A stretch of DNA of 64,000 bases from Petrocella atlantisensis (GTDB lineage Bacteria; Bacillota; Clostridia; Lachnospirales; Vallitaleaceae), in contig NZ_LR130778.1 in NCBI RefSeq assembly GCF_900538275.1, positions 2,848,001 through 2,912,000 on the forward strand, written 5' to 3'. Of the stretch, positions 15,470 to 24,635 are shown in pieces. The notes under the pieces are model-generated. The model was not told the origin of the DNA. It did no database searches and saw nothing but the letters and a program-made list of their open reading frames with translations. Position numbers and translations under genes: made by a program. The first letter of the stretch is position 1; every line of letters starts with the position of its first letter.

Positions 15470-17224
15470 ATGGCAGGTCAACAAAACTATAAAAAATTCA
15501 TCAGTTATTATAAACCGCACAAAAAACTATTTATACTGGACATGTTAAGTGCCCTTGTTATAGCAGCAATCGATCTCGTCTATCCAATGTTATCCAGACA
15601 GGTTCTTAACGATTACTTACCTACATCAGATAAGACCCTTCGGCCTTTTCTGATCTTCATTGGCGCCTTACTACTGATGTATGTGGTACGTTCCGCATTT
15701 CAGTTTATCGTCGACTACTGGGGCCATATCCTTGGTGTTCGGATGGAATACGATATGCGTAAGGAGCTTTTCAATCATCTTCAGAAGCTTTCTTTTAAGT
15801 ATTATGATAAGACCCGTACCGGTCATATCATGTCTAGAATGATCAATGACCTTAATGAAATGACGGAGCTAGCACACCATGGACCGGAAGATCTTTTCCT
15901 CTCCATCATCATGCTTGTGGGTTCTTTCATAGCCATGCTGATGATCCAATGGAAACTGGCATTGGCCATTTATCTATTTATACCGATTTTGGTATGGTTT
16001 GCCATAAAGCAACGTACAAAGATGTCCAATGGTTTTAAAGAAGTCAAGAAAAGCATGGCCGGTATCAATGCAGATCTTGAAAGCAGCATATCCGGTATTC
16101 GTGTAGCCAAATCTTTTGCTAATGAGAACTACGAGATTGATAAGTTCGACAAAGGGAATATGATTTTTAGAGGCTCCAAAAACATAGCCTATAAAACAAT
16201 GGCCATTTTTATGTTGGGTATGAGCTTCATGACCAATAGTCTTCATGTAGTAGCCCTTGGTTTTGGAGGATTTTTGATTTATAAGGGTGAAATGAGCTAT
16301 ACAGACCTTATTGCTTTTACGCTCTATATCAACAATTTTTTAATTCCGATTCGTAGATTAACCTCTTTTGTTCAACAATATGAATCCGGTATGGCCGGCT
16401 TTGAACGTTTCATGGAGATTATGGCAACGGAACCGGAAATAATGGATTCAGAAAATGCGATTGAACTTAAAAATATTAAAGGGGACATTCGTTTTGAAGA
16501 CGTGGTGTTTTCCTATAACAACCATGAAACGGTTCTAGATGGTATTAACCTTGAGGTTACACCGGGACACACCTTAGCCATTGTTGGACCATCCGGTGGG
16601 GGAAAGACCACTTTGTGCCACTTGATTCCTCGCTTTTATGAAGTGGATGGTGGTCGAATTAGCATTGATGGAATCGATATTAGAGATGTGACCATGGCAT
16701 CCCTTAGAACCAATATCGGATTGGTGTCTCAAGATATATTCCTTTTTGCCGGTACCGTAAGAGAAAACATTCAATACGGTAGAACAGGTGCAAGTGATGA
16801 AGAGATTATTGAAGCTGCAAAAAATGCCGAGATCCATGACTTTATCATGGGCTTAGAAGAAGGTTATGATACATTAGTAGGTGAGCGAGGACTTAGATTA
16901 TCAGGCGGTCAGAAGCAACGCATCAGTATTGCTAGGGTATTTCTTAAGAACCCACCGATTCTCATTTTAGATGAAGCCACCTCAGCCCTTGATAATGAAA
17001 CAGAGTTAAAGGTACAACAGGCTCTAGAAAAACTTTCTAAAGGTAGGACCAGTTTGGTCATTGCCCATCGATTATCTACGATCAAGAATGCAGATGAGAT
17101 CTTGGTGATTACTGAGAATGGTATAGAAGAAAAAGGCAATCACGAGACTTTACTAAACAACAATCAATTATATAGTAAACTGTACCATGCTCAATTCAAA
17201 GGCTATATTCCTGATGAACTTTAG
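15470..17224 (+). CDS. ABC transporter, fused permease and ATPase (MsbA/LmrA-type exporter half)
   Basis: 584 residues from the ATG at 15470 with an AAAGGAGG site. An N-terminal six-helix ABC membrane domain (about residues 15-310, including the coupling segment YYDKTRTGHIMSRMINDLNE) is followed by the nucleotide-binding domain. Walker A is GPSGGGKTT (near 370), the signature is [16 protein letters not shown], Walker B is ILILDEATSALD and the switch histidine is in VIAHRLST. All ATPase residues are intact, so it can work as a homodimer exporting a lipid, drug or peptide; the substrate is not evident. It has its own promoter and terminator. It may be functionally independent of the accessory genes next door. 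Confidence 0.88.
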   Translation: MAGQQNYKKFISYYKPHKKLFILDMLSALVIAAIDLVYPMLSRQVLNDYLPTSDKTLRPFLIFIGALLLMYVVRSAFQFIVDYWGHILGVRMEYDMRKELFNHLQKLSFKYYDKTRTGHIMSRMINDLNEMTELAHHGPEDLFLSIIMLVGSFIAMLMIQWKLALAIYLFIPILVWFAIKQRTKMSNGFKEVKKSMAGINADLESSISGIRVAKSFANENYEIDKFDKGNMIFRGSKNIAYKTMAIFMLGMSFMTNSLHVVALGFGGFLIYKGEMSYTDLIAFTLYINNFLIPIRRLTSFVQQYESGMAGFERFMEIMATEPEIMDSENAIELKNIKGDIRFEDVVFSYNNHETVLDGINLEVTPGHTLAIVGPSGGGKTTLCHLIPRFYEVDGGRISIDGIDIRDVTMASLRTNIGLVSQDIFLFAGTVRENIQYGRTGASDEEIIEAAKNAEIHDFIMGLEEGYDTLVGERGLRLSGGQKQRISIARVFLKNPPILILDEATSALDNETELKVQQALEKLSKGRTSLVIAHRLSTIKNADEILVITENGIEEKGNHETLLNNNQLYSKLYHAQFKGYIPDEL

Positions 17225-17258
17225 TAAAAGATCAATATACACACAAATGGAAAAGAAA

Positions 17259-17286
17259 AATAGCGGCTTAAAGGCGTTATTTTTTT
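17259..17286 (+). terminator. Terminator after the ABC exporter gene
   Basis: AATAGCG and CGTTATT pair (one G-U), and T residues follow immediately. Confidence 0.6.
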
Positions 17287-17302
17287 GCTTATTGTTTATA
17301 AC

Positions 17303-17319
17303 TTTACCTAAACTTAACA
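17303..17319 (+). promoter_or_regulatory. Possible Pho box upstream of pstS
   Basis: TTTACC at 17303 and TTAACA at 17314 are spaced 11 bases apart, like the TT(A/T/C)ACA direct repeats bound by PhoP/PhoB in Firmicutes. Further repeats in phase are not clear, so this is tentative. Confidence 0.4.
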
Positions 17320-17426
17320 TTTAAAACATATTGGATTTACTATGCCATGATATCTTTAGTAAGTGCTGTTCTTCACAACGGTGAACAGAAATAAACGAAC
17401 TTTATATATTATCAGAGGAGGATTCG

Positions 17427-18443
17427 ATGAAAAAATTATTAGCATTATTACTAGTAGGTGTTTTAACAATGAGTTTAGCTGCTTGTGGTTCAACGGAAGA
17501 ACCAGCTGCAGAAACAACTGAGGTAGCAACAGAAACAGAACCAGCAGAAGCAGAAATGACAGAAGTAGAAGAAGCTGAACTTGAAGGCGCAGTTATTGTT
17601 GACGGATCAGGAACGGTTTATCCATTAATGGCAAACATCGCTGAAGAGTATATGGTTAATGAAGAAGAAAATGTATCAGTACAAGTTGGTAGAGCTGGTT
17701 CATCTGCAGGTTTCAAAAAATTCATTCCAGGTGAAACGGATTTTTCTGATGCATCAAGAGCAATTAAAGATGAAGAAGTAGCTCAATTAAAAGAAAATGG
17801 TTACGAAATGGGTACGGATGTATACGAATTCGTTCTTGCTTATGACGGTTTAACAATGGTTATCAATAAAGAGAACACTTGGGCGACTGAAATGACAAAA
17901 GAAGAAATCGTTAATATGTATCTTGCATCAGGCAATGTGACTACTTGGGCTGACATTCGTCCTGAGTGGCCAGCAGAAGAAATTAAGTTCTATGGACCAA
18001 ATGAAAACCACGGTACTTATGAGTTCTTCTACGAAACCATTCTTGATGAAGCAGACATGGTAGCAACAGCGAACTTACAACAAGACTATTCTACACTTGT
18101 AGACTTAGTAGCCAATGATGTTAATGCAATTGCCTTCTTCGGTTTTGGATATTATGTATCAAACACGGATACATTACAGGCAGTAAAAGTTGACTTTGGT
18201 AATGGTCCTGTTGAGCCTAGCCTTGAGACAATTGGTTTAGATCTTGATTATGCAGGGTTTACACGTCCGGTATTTACATACTTAAATGTTAAATATGCAC
18301 TTGAAAAGCCCCAAGTACTTGATTTTGCAAAATATGTTGTATCTTTTGATGGTGCTAAGAGATTAGCCGGTGACAACGGGTTTGCGCCACTTCCAGATGC
18401 AATGTATGAAGAGTACCAAGCACAACTTGATGCACTTAAATAG
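17427..18443 (+). CDS. pstS: Phosphate ABC transporter substrate-binding lipoprotein PstS
   Basis: 338 residues. The lipoprotein signal has the lipobox LAAC near residue 20, followed by an acidic Glu/Thr/Ala-rich linker (about 22-52) that tethers the binding domain to the membrane. The mature domain carries the PstS features VDGSGTVYPLM (phosphate-binding loop near residue 55), GRAGSSAGFKKF, FSDASRAIK and GPNENHGTYEFF. It captures orthophosphate outside the cell and delivers it to PstCA. It is first in the pst operon, with an AGGAGG site before the start and a structured 200-base gap after it that probably keeps its mRNA more abundant than the rest. Confidence 0.96.
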   Translation: MKKLLALLLVGVLTMSLAACGSTEEPAAETTEVATETEPAEAEMTEVEEAELEGAVIVDGSGTVYPLMANIAEEYMVNEEENVSVQVGRAGSSAGFKKFIPGETDFSDASRAIKDEEVAQLKENGYEMGTDVYEFVLAYDGLTMVINKENTWATEMTKEEIVNMYLASGNVTTWADIRPEWPAEEIKFYGPNENHGTYEFFYETILDEADMVATANLQQDYSTLVDLVANDVNAIAFFGFGYYVSNTDTLQAVKVDFGNGPVEPSLETIGLDLDYAGFTRPVFTYLNVKYALEKPQVLDFAKYVVSFDGAKRLAGDNGFAPLPDAMYEEYQAQLDALK

Positions 18444-18466
18444 TTTTTACAAAAAATAAAACAGGC

Positions 18467-18614
18467 GTAAGACAAGGAGTTCTAGGCTTCTTGTCTTACC
18501 TTGTTCTACTTTAAAAAGCGTCAAGGACTTATACAGACGCTAGCAATCTGAAGGTTAAAAGGCGACAGAGTCGCTATATTCTATTCTAGGAAAGTCGTAC
18601 AATCGGAGCTTTCC
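18467..18614 (+). promoter_or_regulatory. Four consecutive hairpins between pstS and pstC
   Basis: GTAAGACAAG/CTTGTCTTAC (18467-18499), AGCGTC/GACGCT (18517-18541), GCGAC/GTCGC (18562-18574) and GGAAAG/CTTTCC (18589-18614) are all perfect stems. None has a strong T-tract. They probably protect the pstS message or attenuate read-through into pstC. Confidence 0.65.
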
Positions 18615-18644
18615 TTTGGTAATATTTTGAAATGGAGTGTTATT

Positions 18645-19550
18645 ATGACGGATACAAAATACACAATGAAATTACGCAAATCCTCAAAAGTTGAAAATAT
18701 TGTTCCTATAATTTTATTTGTGATTGCTTCGATCTCAGTAGTGACTTCGATTGGTATTGTACTAACACTTGTTGTGGATGCATCCCGTTTTTTTGCAGAG
18801 GTTTCCATAGCAGAAGTATTTGGTACAAAATTAGAGCCACTGAAAAAAGATCCAAGCTTTGGTTTTTTACCTTTGATCACAGGAACAATCGTTACATCCT
18901 TAATTGCAATGTTAGTTGCAGCTCCCTTAGGCATCACCTCTGCCATATTTTTAAGTGAGTTTATGTCGTCTAAGATGCGAAGGATCATTAAACCAATTAT
19001 AGAAGTTTTAGCTGGAATACCTACTATTGTTTATGGATTTTTTGCTTATAATACAGTAACACCTTTGTTAATGAATATTTTCCCTGAACTTGGTGCAAAA
19101 AATGCATTGTCACCAGGTATTGTTATGGGTATTATGATATTACCGATTGTAACATCTTTGTCTGAAGATGCTATGAGTTCCGTTCCGGATTATATACGAA
19201 AAGGCGCCTATGGACTTGGGTCAACGAAACTAGAAGTAGCTACTAAAGTCATAGTTCCATCAGCGATATCTGGAATCGTTGCAGCTTTTGTTTTAGCAAT
19301 ATCTAGGGCAATTGGAGAAACCATGATTGTTACGATTGCAAGTGGTAGTTCGAAACAGTTTACACTGGATATCATGCAACCGATGCAAACAATGACCGCC
19401 TATATTGTTGAATTTACAAGTGGTGATGCAGGAAGTGGTACGATTGGTTATTATAGTTTATATGCTGTCGGTCTTATGTTGTTTGTTTTCACAATGTTGA
19501 CCAATCTATTGGCCAAATATATTACGAAGAAGTATAGAAGGGAGTATTAG
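18645..19550 (+). CDS. pstC: Phosphate ABC transporter permease PstC
   Basis: 301 residues, with the start chosen at ATG 18645, which follows a TGGAGTG site; the upstream frame lacks one. Six membrane helices are expected. The conserved cytoplasmic EAA loop is DYIRKGAYGLGSTKLEVATKVIVPSA split around GLGSTK. LAGIPTIVYGFFAYNTV and ISRAIGETMIVTIASG are landmark stretches of PstC. It forms the membrane channel for phosphate with PstA. The stop is followed after one base by the pstA start, so translation is coupled. Confidence 0.95.
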   Translation: MTDTKYTMKLRKSSKVENIVPIILFVIASISVVTSIGIVLTLVVDASRFFAEVSIAEVFGTKLEPLKKDPSFGFLPLITGTIVTSLIAMLVAAPLGITSAIFLSEFMSSKMRRIIKPIIEVLAGIPTIVYGFFAYNTVTPLLMNIFPELGAKNALSPGIVMGIMILPIVTSLSEDAMSSVPDYIRKGAYGLGSTKLEVATKVIVPSAISGIVAAFVLAISRAIGETMIVTIASGSSKQFTLDIMQPMQTMTAYIVEFTSGDAGSGTIGYYSLYAVGLMLFVFTMLTNLLAKYITKKYRREY

Positions 19551-19551
19551 T

Positions 19552-20493
19552 ATGGATAATAGTGTGAATACTCTTAGAGATCAAGAAAGAGAAAATCTTC
19601 ATCTTGATAGGAAGTACATTGATTTAAACAAATCACAAGAGAGACTTAAGAAAAGAAAAATTATTAATATCGTTGCTCAAAGCATGTTTTCCCTAACCAT
19701 TGTATTTATCATATTTGTTCTAGGACTGTTGTTATTTAATATTATTAGGTCAAGTATAGGTTGGTTAGACTGGGAATTCCTTACTGGAAGGCTTTCTATT
19801 CGTCCTGAAAAAGCCGGTATCAAAAGTGTCATCATGGGATCCTTTATGCTTATGGTCGTCGTAGCACCAGTTACAATGATTATTGGTGTGGCAACAGCCA
19901 TCTTTCTTGAAGAATACGCAAAAAAAGGCACAATACATTCCCTCATCAGTCTTAATATATCGAATCTGGCCGGTGTTCCGTCGGTTATATTCGGATTACT
20001 TGGTTTAACGGTCTTTGGTAGAATCTTTGGACTGGGATCAAGTATTTTGGCCGGTGGTTTAACCCTTTCGTTGTTGGTACTACCCAATGTGGTTGTATCA
20101 AGTCAAGAAGCCATAAAAGCAGTACCGAATTTCCTTCGAGAAGCCTCTTATGGACTCGGTGCTACAAAGTGGACAACCATTCGAAAAATAGTCCTTCCAT
20201 CAGCCATACCCGGTATTATGACAGGGGCTATATTAGCGCTTTCCAGAGCAATTGGTGAAACGGCACCCCTTGTTGTACTTGGTATACCAACATTAATATT
20301 AAAATTCCCAGAAAGTTTTATGGACGATTTTACGGCTTTACCGATTCAAATCTATTATTGGACACTGGATACAGTGCTTACTAAAGAATATGCTAATCTT
20401 GCAGCTGCAACCATCGTTATTTTACTTGTTGTATTGTTCTTATTAAACTCTTCTGCAATTATAATAAGAAATAAGTTCCAAAGAAGAAATTAA
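19552..20493 (+). CDS. pstA: Phosphate ABC transporter permease PstA
   Basis: 313 residues. A roughly 40-residue hydrophilic N-terminus precedes six membrane helices. ISNLAGVPSVIFGLLGL, FLREASYGLGATKWTTIRKI (EAA loop) and SRAIGETAPLVVLGIP are PstA hallmarks. It pairs with PstC to form the phosphate channel driven by PstB. The start is one base after the pstC stop and relies on the AGAAGGGAG just inside pstC. Confidence 0.95.
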   Translation: MDNSVNTLRDQERENLHLDRKYIDLNKSQERLKKRKIINIVAQSMFSLTIVFIIFVLGLLLFNIIRSSIGWLDWEFLTGRLSIRPEKAGIKSVIMGSFMLMVVVAPVTMIIGVATAIFLEEYAKKGTIHSLISLNISNLAGVPSVIFGLLGLTVFGRIFGLGSSILAGGLTLSLLVLPNVVVSSQEAIKAVPNFLREASYGLGATKWTTIRKIVLPSAIPGIMTGAILALSRAIGETAPLVVLGIPTLILKFPESFMDDFTALPIQIYYWTLDTVLTKEYANLAAATIVILLVVLFLLNSSAIIIRNKFQRRN

Positions 20494-20551
20494 GAATCTT
20501 ACCTTGTTACTGAGACTATAAAAATAGAGAATAAAAATAAGAGGTGTTAAT

Positions 20552-21313
20552 ATGAGTGATCATACTCTAAAATTTGATATAAAAGATTTAGACTTCTTTT
20601 ATGAAGATTTTCAAGCATTAAAAAACATACAAATGGAGATTAAAACCAATGAAATCACAGCTTTTATAGGTCCTTCAGGTTGTGGCAAGTCAACCTTTTT
20701 AAGGGCACTAAACCGTATGAATGATTTGATTGAAGGGACAAGGGTTGAAGGAAAAATCTATCTAGATGGTGAAGATGTCTATGATAAGATAGATGCAATC
20801 ACTTTAAGATCAAGAGTGGGTATGGTTTTTCAAAAGCCCAATCCATTCCCTATGAGTGTCTATGATAATATTGCATATGGACCAAGACTGAATGGTATCA
20901 AGAAAAAATCCATTCTAAATGAAATCGTTGAAAGATCTTTAAGACAAGCGGCTGTATGGGATGAATGTAAGGACAAGTTAAAGCAGAATGCCTTATCTTT
21001 TTCAGGTGGCCAACAACAGAGAATATGTATCGCTAGAGCGTTGGCAGTAGAACCGGAAGTACTACTTATGGATGAGCCGACTTCAGCACTTGATCCTATA
21101 TCCACATTAAAGATTGAGGACTTAATCACTGAACTGAAAAAAGACTATACAATTATAATTGTAACGCATAACATGCAGCAAGCAGCTAGGATATCTGATA
21201 AGACAGCCTTTTTCTTACTTGGCGAGTTACTGGAATTTGATACGACAGAAACCATCTTCTCTAATCCTAAGAACAAGAAAACAGAGGATTACATCACCGG
21301 ACGATTTGGTTGA
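20552..21313 (+). CDS. pstB: Phosphate ABC transporter ATPase PstB
   Basis: 253 residues, the normal PstB length. Walker A is GPSGCGKST (about residue 38), the Q-loop is [16 protein letters not shown] (a PstB signature), the ABC signature is [17 protein letters not shown], Walker B is [13 protein letters not shown], and the switch is [13 protein letters not shown]. It hydrolyses ATP to drive phosphate import. An AGAGGTG site precedes the start, 58 bases after pstA. The C-terminus ([16 protein letters not shown]) is also typical. Confidence 0.96.
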   Translation: MSDHTLKFDIKDLDFFYEDFQALKNIQMEIKTNEITAFIGPSGCGKSTFLRALNRMNDLIEGTRVEGKIYLDGEDVYDKIDAITLRSRVGMVFQKPNPFPMSVYDNIAYGPRLNGIKKKSILNEIVERSLRQAAVWDECKDKLKQNALSFSGGQQQRICIARALAVEPEVLLMDEPTSALDPISTLKIEDLITELKKDYTIIIVTHNMQQAARISDKTAFFLLGELLEFDTTETIFSNPKNKKTEDYITGRFG

Positions 21314-21371
21314 TATAAAAAAATACAAGTGTTAGAATATAATAAACTATACGAGAACCATGGAGGTTACT

Positions 21372-22022
21372 ATGCCAATTAGATATGAATTTGAAAAAGA
21401 ACTGAATGAACTGCACCGTAACTTGGTAAAGATGGGTGCAACCATAGAAAAGCAGATTGACGATATGATCAAAGCCATGCTCAATCAAGATGTGGCGTTA
21501 GCCAGAGAAGTCATAAAGCGAGATGACATTATAGATGAGATGGAACGTGTTATAGAGCAAGAGTGTATTATGCTTGTTGCGAGGCAACAACCTATTGCAT
21601 CTGACCTTAGAGACATTGCATCTATACTAAAGATTATTACAGATTTGGAACGTATTGCAGACCACTGCGAAGACATATCCAAATACACGATAAAATTAAG
21701 TGAAGAAACCTATTTTAAACCTCTAGAAGACATTCCTAAAATGGCGTATAAGGTCAAAGACATGATTAAAGCCGTCATAGATAGCTGTATAAGTAAGAAT
21801 TTGGCCAGGGCCGAAGAAGTAAAAGCGATGGATGATGAGATAGATGATCTATTTGATTCGATTATTGAAGAGCTACAAGCCTACATGATGAAAGATTCTA
21901 CGGTGGTTAAGCAATGTACGGATTTTATGTTCATTGTCAAATATCTAGAACGTATGGGAGATCATGCGACCAATATTTCAGAATGGATTGCTTACAATAT
22001 CACAGGAAAGCATTTTGAATAA
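21372..22022 (+). CDS. phoU: Phosphate signalling protein PhoU
   Basis: 216 residues from the ATG at 21372, for which GGAGG is ideally spaced; an earlier ATG at 21360 overlaps that site and is rejected. PhoU is two similar three-helix bundles, each with metal-binding acidic motifs. Here they read ERVIEQECIMLVARQQP, SILKIITDLERIADHCEDIS and FIVKYLERMGDHATNISEW. PhoU links PstSCAB activity to the PhoR kinase, keeping the regulon off when phosphate is plentiful. It lies between pstB and phoB, as expected. Confidence 0.95.
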   Translation: MPIRYEFEKELNELHRNLVKMGATIEKQIDDMIKAMLNQDVALAREVIKRDDIIDEMERVIEQECIMLVARQQPIASDLRDIASILKIITDLERIADHCEDISKYTIKLSEETYFKPLEDIPKMAYKVKDMIKAVIDSCISKNLARAEEVKAMDDEIDDLFDSIIEELQAYMMKDSTVVKQCTDFMFIVKYLERMGDHATNISEWIAYNITGKHFE

Positions 22023-22040
22023 ACCTTATGAGGTGACACT

Positions 22041-22751
22041 ATGTTAAAAACAAGAGTACTAACCGTTGATGATGAAGGCCATATTTTAGAACTCTTAAAG
22101 TATAATCTGGAAAGTAGCGGCTATGAAGTGGTTCAAGCTGAAACCGGTGAAGAAGCACTGGAAATCATTGAAAAAGAAAAAATTGATTTGGTCTTATTGG
22201 ACCTAATGCTACCAGGCATCGATGGGCTGGAAGTCCTAAAAAGAATCAGAACCAATGAGACCTACAAGCGATTGCCAATCATAATGCTGACAGCAAAATC
22301 AGAAGAGATTGACACGGTACTAGGTCTTGAAATGGGTGCAGACGACTATATATCCAAGCCGTTTGGTGTTCATGAGCTGAGTGCGCGTATCAAGGCGGTA
22401 TTTAGAAGAACAGAGGCTTTGTCCAAAAACGCTGGCAGCACTATGCCGGAAGAAGACATTCTTAAGCTGGAAGACTTGATGATTAACCGTACAACCCATG
22501 AAATTACTGTACGAGGCAAGATTATGGAATTGCCGTTAAAAGAATTTGAACTCTTATACCTTTTGGCAAAGAACAGAGGTCGTGTCTTTGACCGAGAGTA
22601 CCTTTTAGAGAAAATATGGGGTTATGATTATTATGGTGAAACCAGAACCGTCGACGTCCATATAAGGAATCTAAGGGTCAAAATAGAAGAAGATGATAAA
22701 AATCCACAGCATATAAAAACGGTACGTGGGGTTGGTTACAAATACGCGTAA
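22041..22751 (+). CDS. phoB: Phosphate regulon response regulator (PhoB/PhoP)
   Basis: 236 residues. The receiver domain (about 5-118) has the acidic pocket VDDEGH, the phosphorylated aspartate in DLVLLDLMLPGIDG (near residue 54) and the lysine in DDYISKPFG (near 103). The C-terminal winged-helix OmpR-type DNA-binding domain (about 138-235) has LPLKEFELLYLLAKNRG, the VFDREYLLEKIWGYDYYG recognition region and TVDVHIRNLR. It would activate pst genes when phosphorylated by the adjacent PhoR. It lies 18 bases after phoU and 15 bases before phoR. Confidence 0.93.
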   Translation: MLKTRVLTVDDEGHILELLKYNLESSGYEVVQAETGEEALEIIEKEKIDLVLLDLMLPGIDGLEVLKRIRTNETYKRLPIIMLTAKSEEIDTVLGLEMGADDYISKPFGVHELSARIKAVFRRTEALSKNAGSTMPEEDILKLEDLMINRTTHEITVRGKIMELPLKEFELLYLLAKNRGRVFDREYLLEKIWGYDYYGETRTVDVHIRNLRVKIEEDDKNPQHIKTVRGVGYKYA

Positions 22752-22766
22752 AGGAAAAGGATAAGT

Positions 22767-24509
22767 ATGCAAAGAAAAATACTATTAACTTATATCATTC
22801 TAATCGTTGTAACGGTCATTTTTTCAGTTGGGCTTTCTTGGAGTAGAATCAATAACTACTTTTTTGAGCGTGTTGAAAAAGAAACCATAACCATCAGTGA
22901 TATGCTACATAAAGCCATGGAGGATTCAGACCTTTCTAAAGAGGACTATCAAAGTTTCATTGAGGAGTATTCCGAGATTACAACTTTCAGAATTACATTA
23001 ATTGATCAATCGGGTCATGTATGGGTAGACTCCTATAGCGATGCCGAGACGATGGACAATCACGCCAATCGGCCGGAGGTTAGGAAGGCATTGGCAGGTG
23101 AGAAATCTTCTGAGATGCGCTATAGCAATACCATGAAAAAATACTTTTTTTATTATGCCAGACCACTAGAAAATGCTGAATTTTCAGGTATAATTAGGGT
23201 TTCCTTATCGGTCAGTGAGATTGAGGCGATTACCACAGATATGATTTTTATTATTTTAATCAGTGCGATTTTAGGCTCTCTTATTGCCATGGGTGCGGCT
23301 TATGTGGTTACCCAGAGATTTATGAAGCCCATTAATGATCTAACGAGAGTAGCAAAGGTAATATCGGAAGGTAATTATGATGAGAAGATCTATATGGATC
23401 GTAATGATCAGATAGGTGAGCTTGCCACGGCGTTCAATACCATGACCTTCAACCTTAAGATTAATATGTGGACTTTAGAACAGAAAAATGCCGAGCTTGA
23501 ATCGATTTTAACCAGTATGAGCAACGGACTGGTAGCTGTTAATATGGATTATAAGATTGTGCTCTACAATGATCGATTTACGAAGCTGCTGAATTTGCCG
23601 GAAGAAGATATGTCAAACCGACTTATATACGAACTCATAAGAGAGTTGTCTATCTTTGATATCATAGAAAAAGCCATAGAAGAAAAAACCTATATGTCAG
23701 GTGAAGCCATTATCCATAAAGATGGTGAAGACTGTATTATTGAGATTGTTGCAACACCGATATTTTCCAAAACAAATAAAAACAAAGCTTTAGCAACCTT
23801 GCTTATGTTTACAGATGTGACTCAGATGAGAAAGCTTGAAAATATACGTAGAGAATTTGTATCCAATGTAACCCATGAGTTAAAAACACCGTTAACATCC
23901 ATTAAAGGTTTTGTGGATACATTGAAAAACGGCGCCATCAAAGATGAGATAGTAGCCAATCGATTCCTCGATATCATTGACATCGAGACCGACCGCTTGT
24001 CCAATTTGATTCAAGATATTCTAACATTATCAGAGATAGAGACACTTGTAGGTGAACGAAGCTTGCAAGCATTTGAACTCTCCGAGATTGTAGATGAAGT
24101 TATGGACATCTTGCCAAAAGACAAAGAAGGGGTTCAGTTGATTATAGAGGTGGAGGAAAACTTACCCTCATTTGAATGTAATCGAGATCGGATGAAACAG
24201 CTGCTCATTAACATCATCGACAACAGTATCAAATATACAGATGCAGGCTATGTAAAGTTACAAGTCTTTAAGTACAAAAATTTTCTAAATATCATAGTAG
24301 AAGATACCGGCATCGGCATCAAACACCAACATCTCAGTAGAATATTTGAACGGTTTTACAGAGTCGATAAAGGACGGACTAGAAAAACAGGCGGGACAGG
24401 ACTGGGTCTTTCCATAGTTAAGCACATTGTAGAACTCTATAACGGTGACATTGATATCCAAAGTGAAGAGGGAAAAGGCACCACCATTAGCATTCGCTTA
24501 CCCTATTGA
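22767..24509 (+). CDS. phoR: Phosphate regulon sensor histidine kinase PhoR
   Basis: 580 residues. Two membrane helices (about 5-24 and 160-180) flank an extracellular sensor loop. HAMP (about 182-235), PAS (about 245-350), HisKA with the phospho-acceptor in FVSNVTHELKTPLTSIKGF (His near 370) and a HATPase domain follow. The ATPase domain has N-box NIIDNSIKYT, G1 VEDTGIGI, F-box RIFERFYRVDKG and G2 GTGLGLSIVKHIV. It senses phosphate status through PhoU and PstB, and phosphorylates PhoB. It is last in the operon, and a long hairpin follows. Confidence 0.94.
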   Translation: MQRKILLTYIILIVVTVIFSVGLSWSRINNYFFERVEKETITISDMLHKAMEDSDLSKEDYQSFIEEYSEITTFRITLIDQSGHVWVDSYSDAETMDNHANRPEVRKALAGEKSSEMRYSNTMKKYFFYYARPLENAEFSGIIRVSLSVSEIEAITTDMIFIILISAILGSLIAMGAAYVVTQRFMKPINDLTRVAKVISEGNYDEKIYMDRNDQIGELATAFNTMTFNLKINMWTLEQKNAELESILTSMSNGLVAVNMDYKIVLYNDRFTKLLNLPEEDMSNRLIYELIRELSIFDIIEKAIEEKTYMSGEAIIHKDGEDCIIEIVATPIFSKTNKNKALATLLMFTDVTQMRKLENIRREFVSNVTHELKTPLTSIKGFVDTLKNGAIKDEIVANRFLDIIDIETDRLSNLIQDILTLSEIETLVGERSLQAFELSEIVDEVMDILPKDKEGVQLIIEVEENLPSFECNRDRMKQLLINIIDNSIKYTDAGYVKLQVFKYKNFLNIIVEDTGIGIKHQHLSRIFERFYRVDKGRTRKTGGTGLGLSIVKHIVELYNGDIDIQSEEGKGTTISIRLPY

Positions 24510-24515
24510 TCAATC

Positions 24516-24562
24516 AGCATCCATTTACTAAGGTTGTAAGTAAACCTTGTTAAATGGATGCT
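24516..24562 (+). terminator. Hairpin ending the pst-pho operon
   Basis: AGCATCCATTTA pairs perfectly with TAAATGGATGCT over 12 bp around a 23-base loop. The following T-run is short and interrupted, so termination may be partial. Confidence 0.55.
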
Positions 24563-24635
24563 TTGACGTTTTATGATGGCAAGAATCCCAGGAATGTACT
24601 ATACTATACAGATAGAAAGCAAAAGAGGAATGCAT

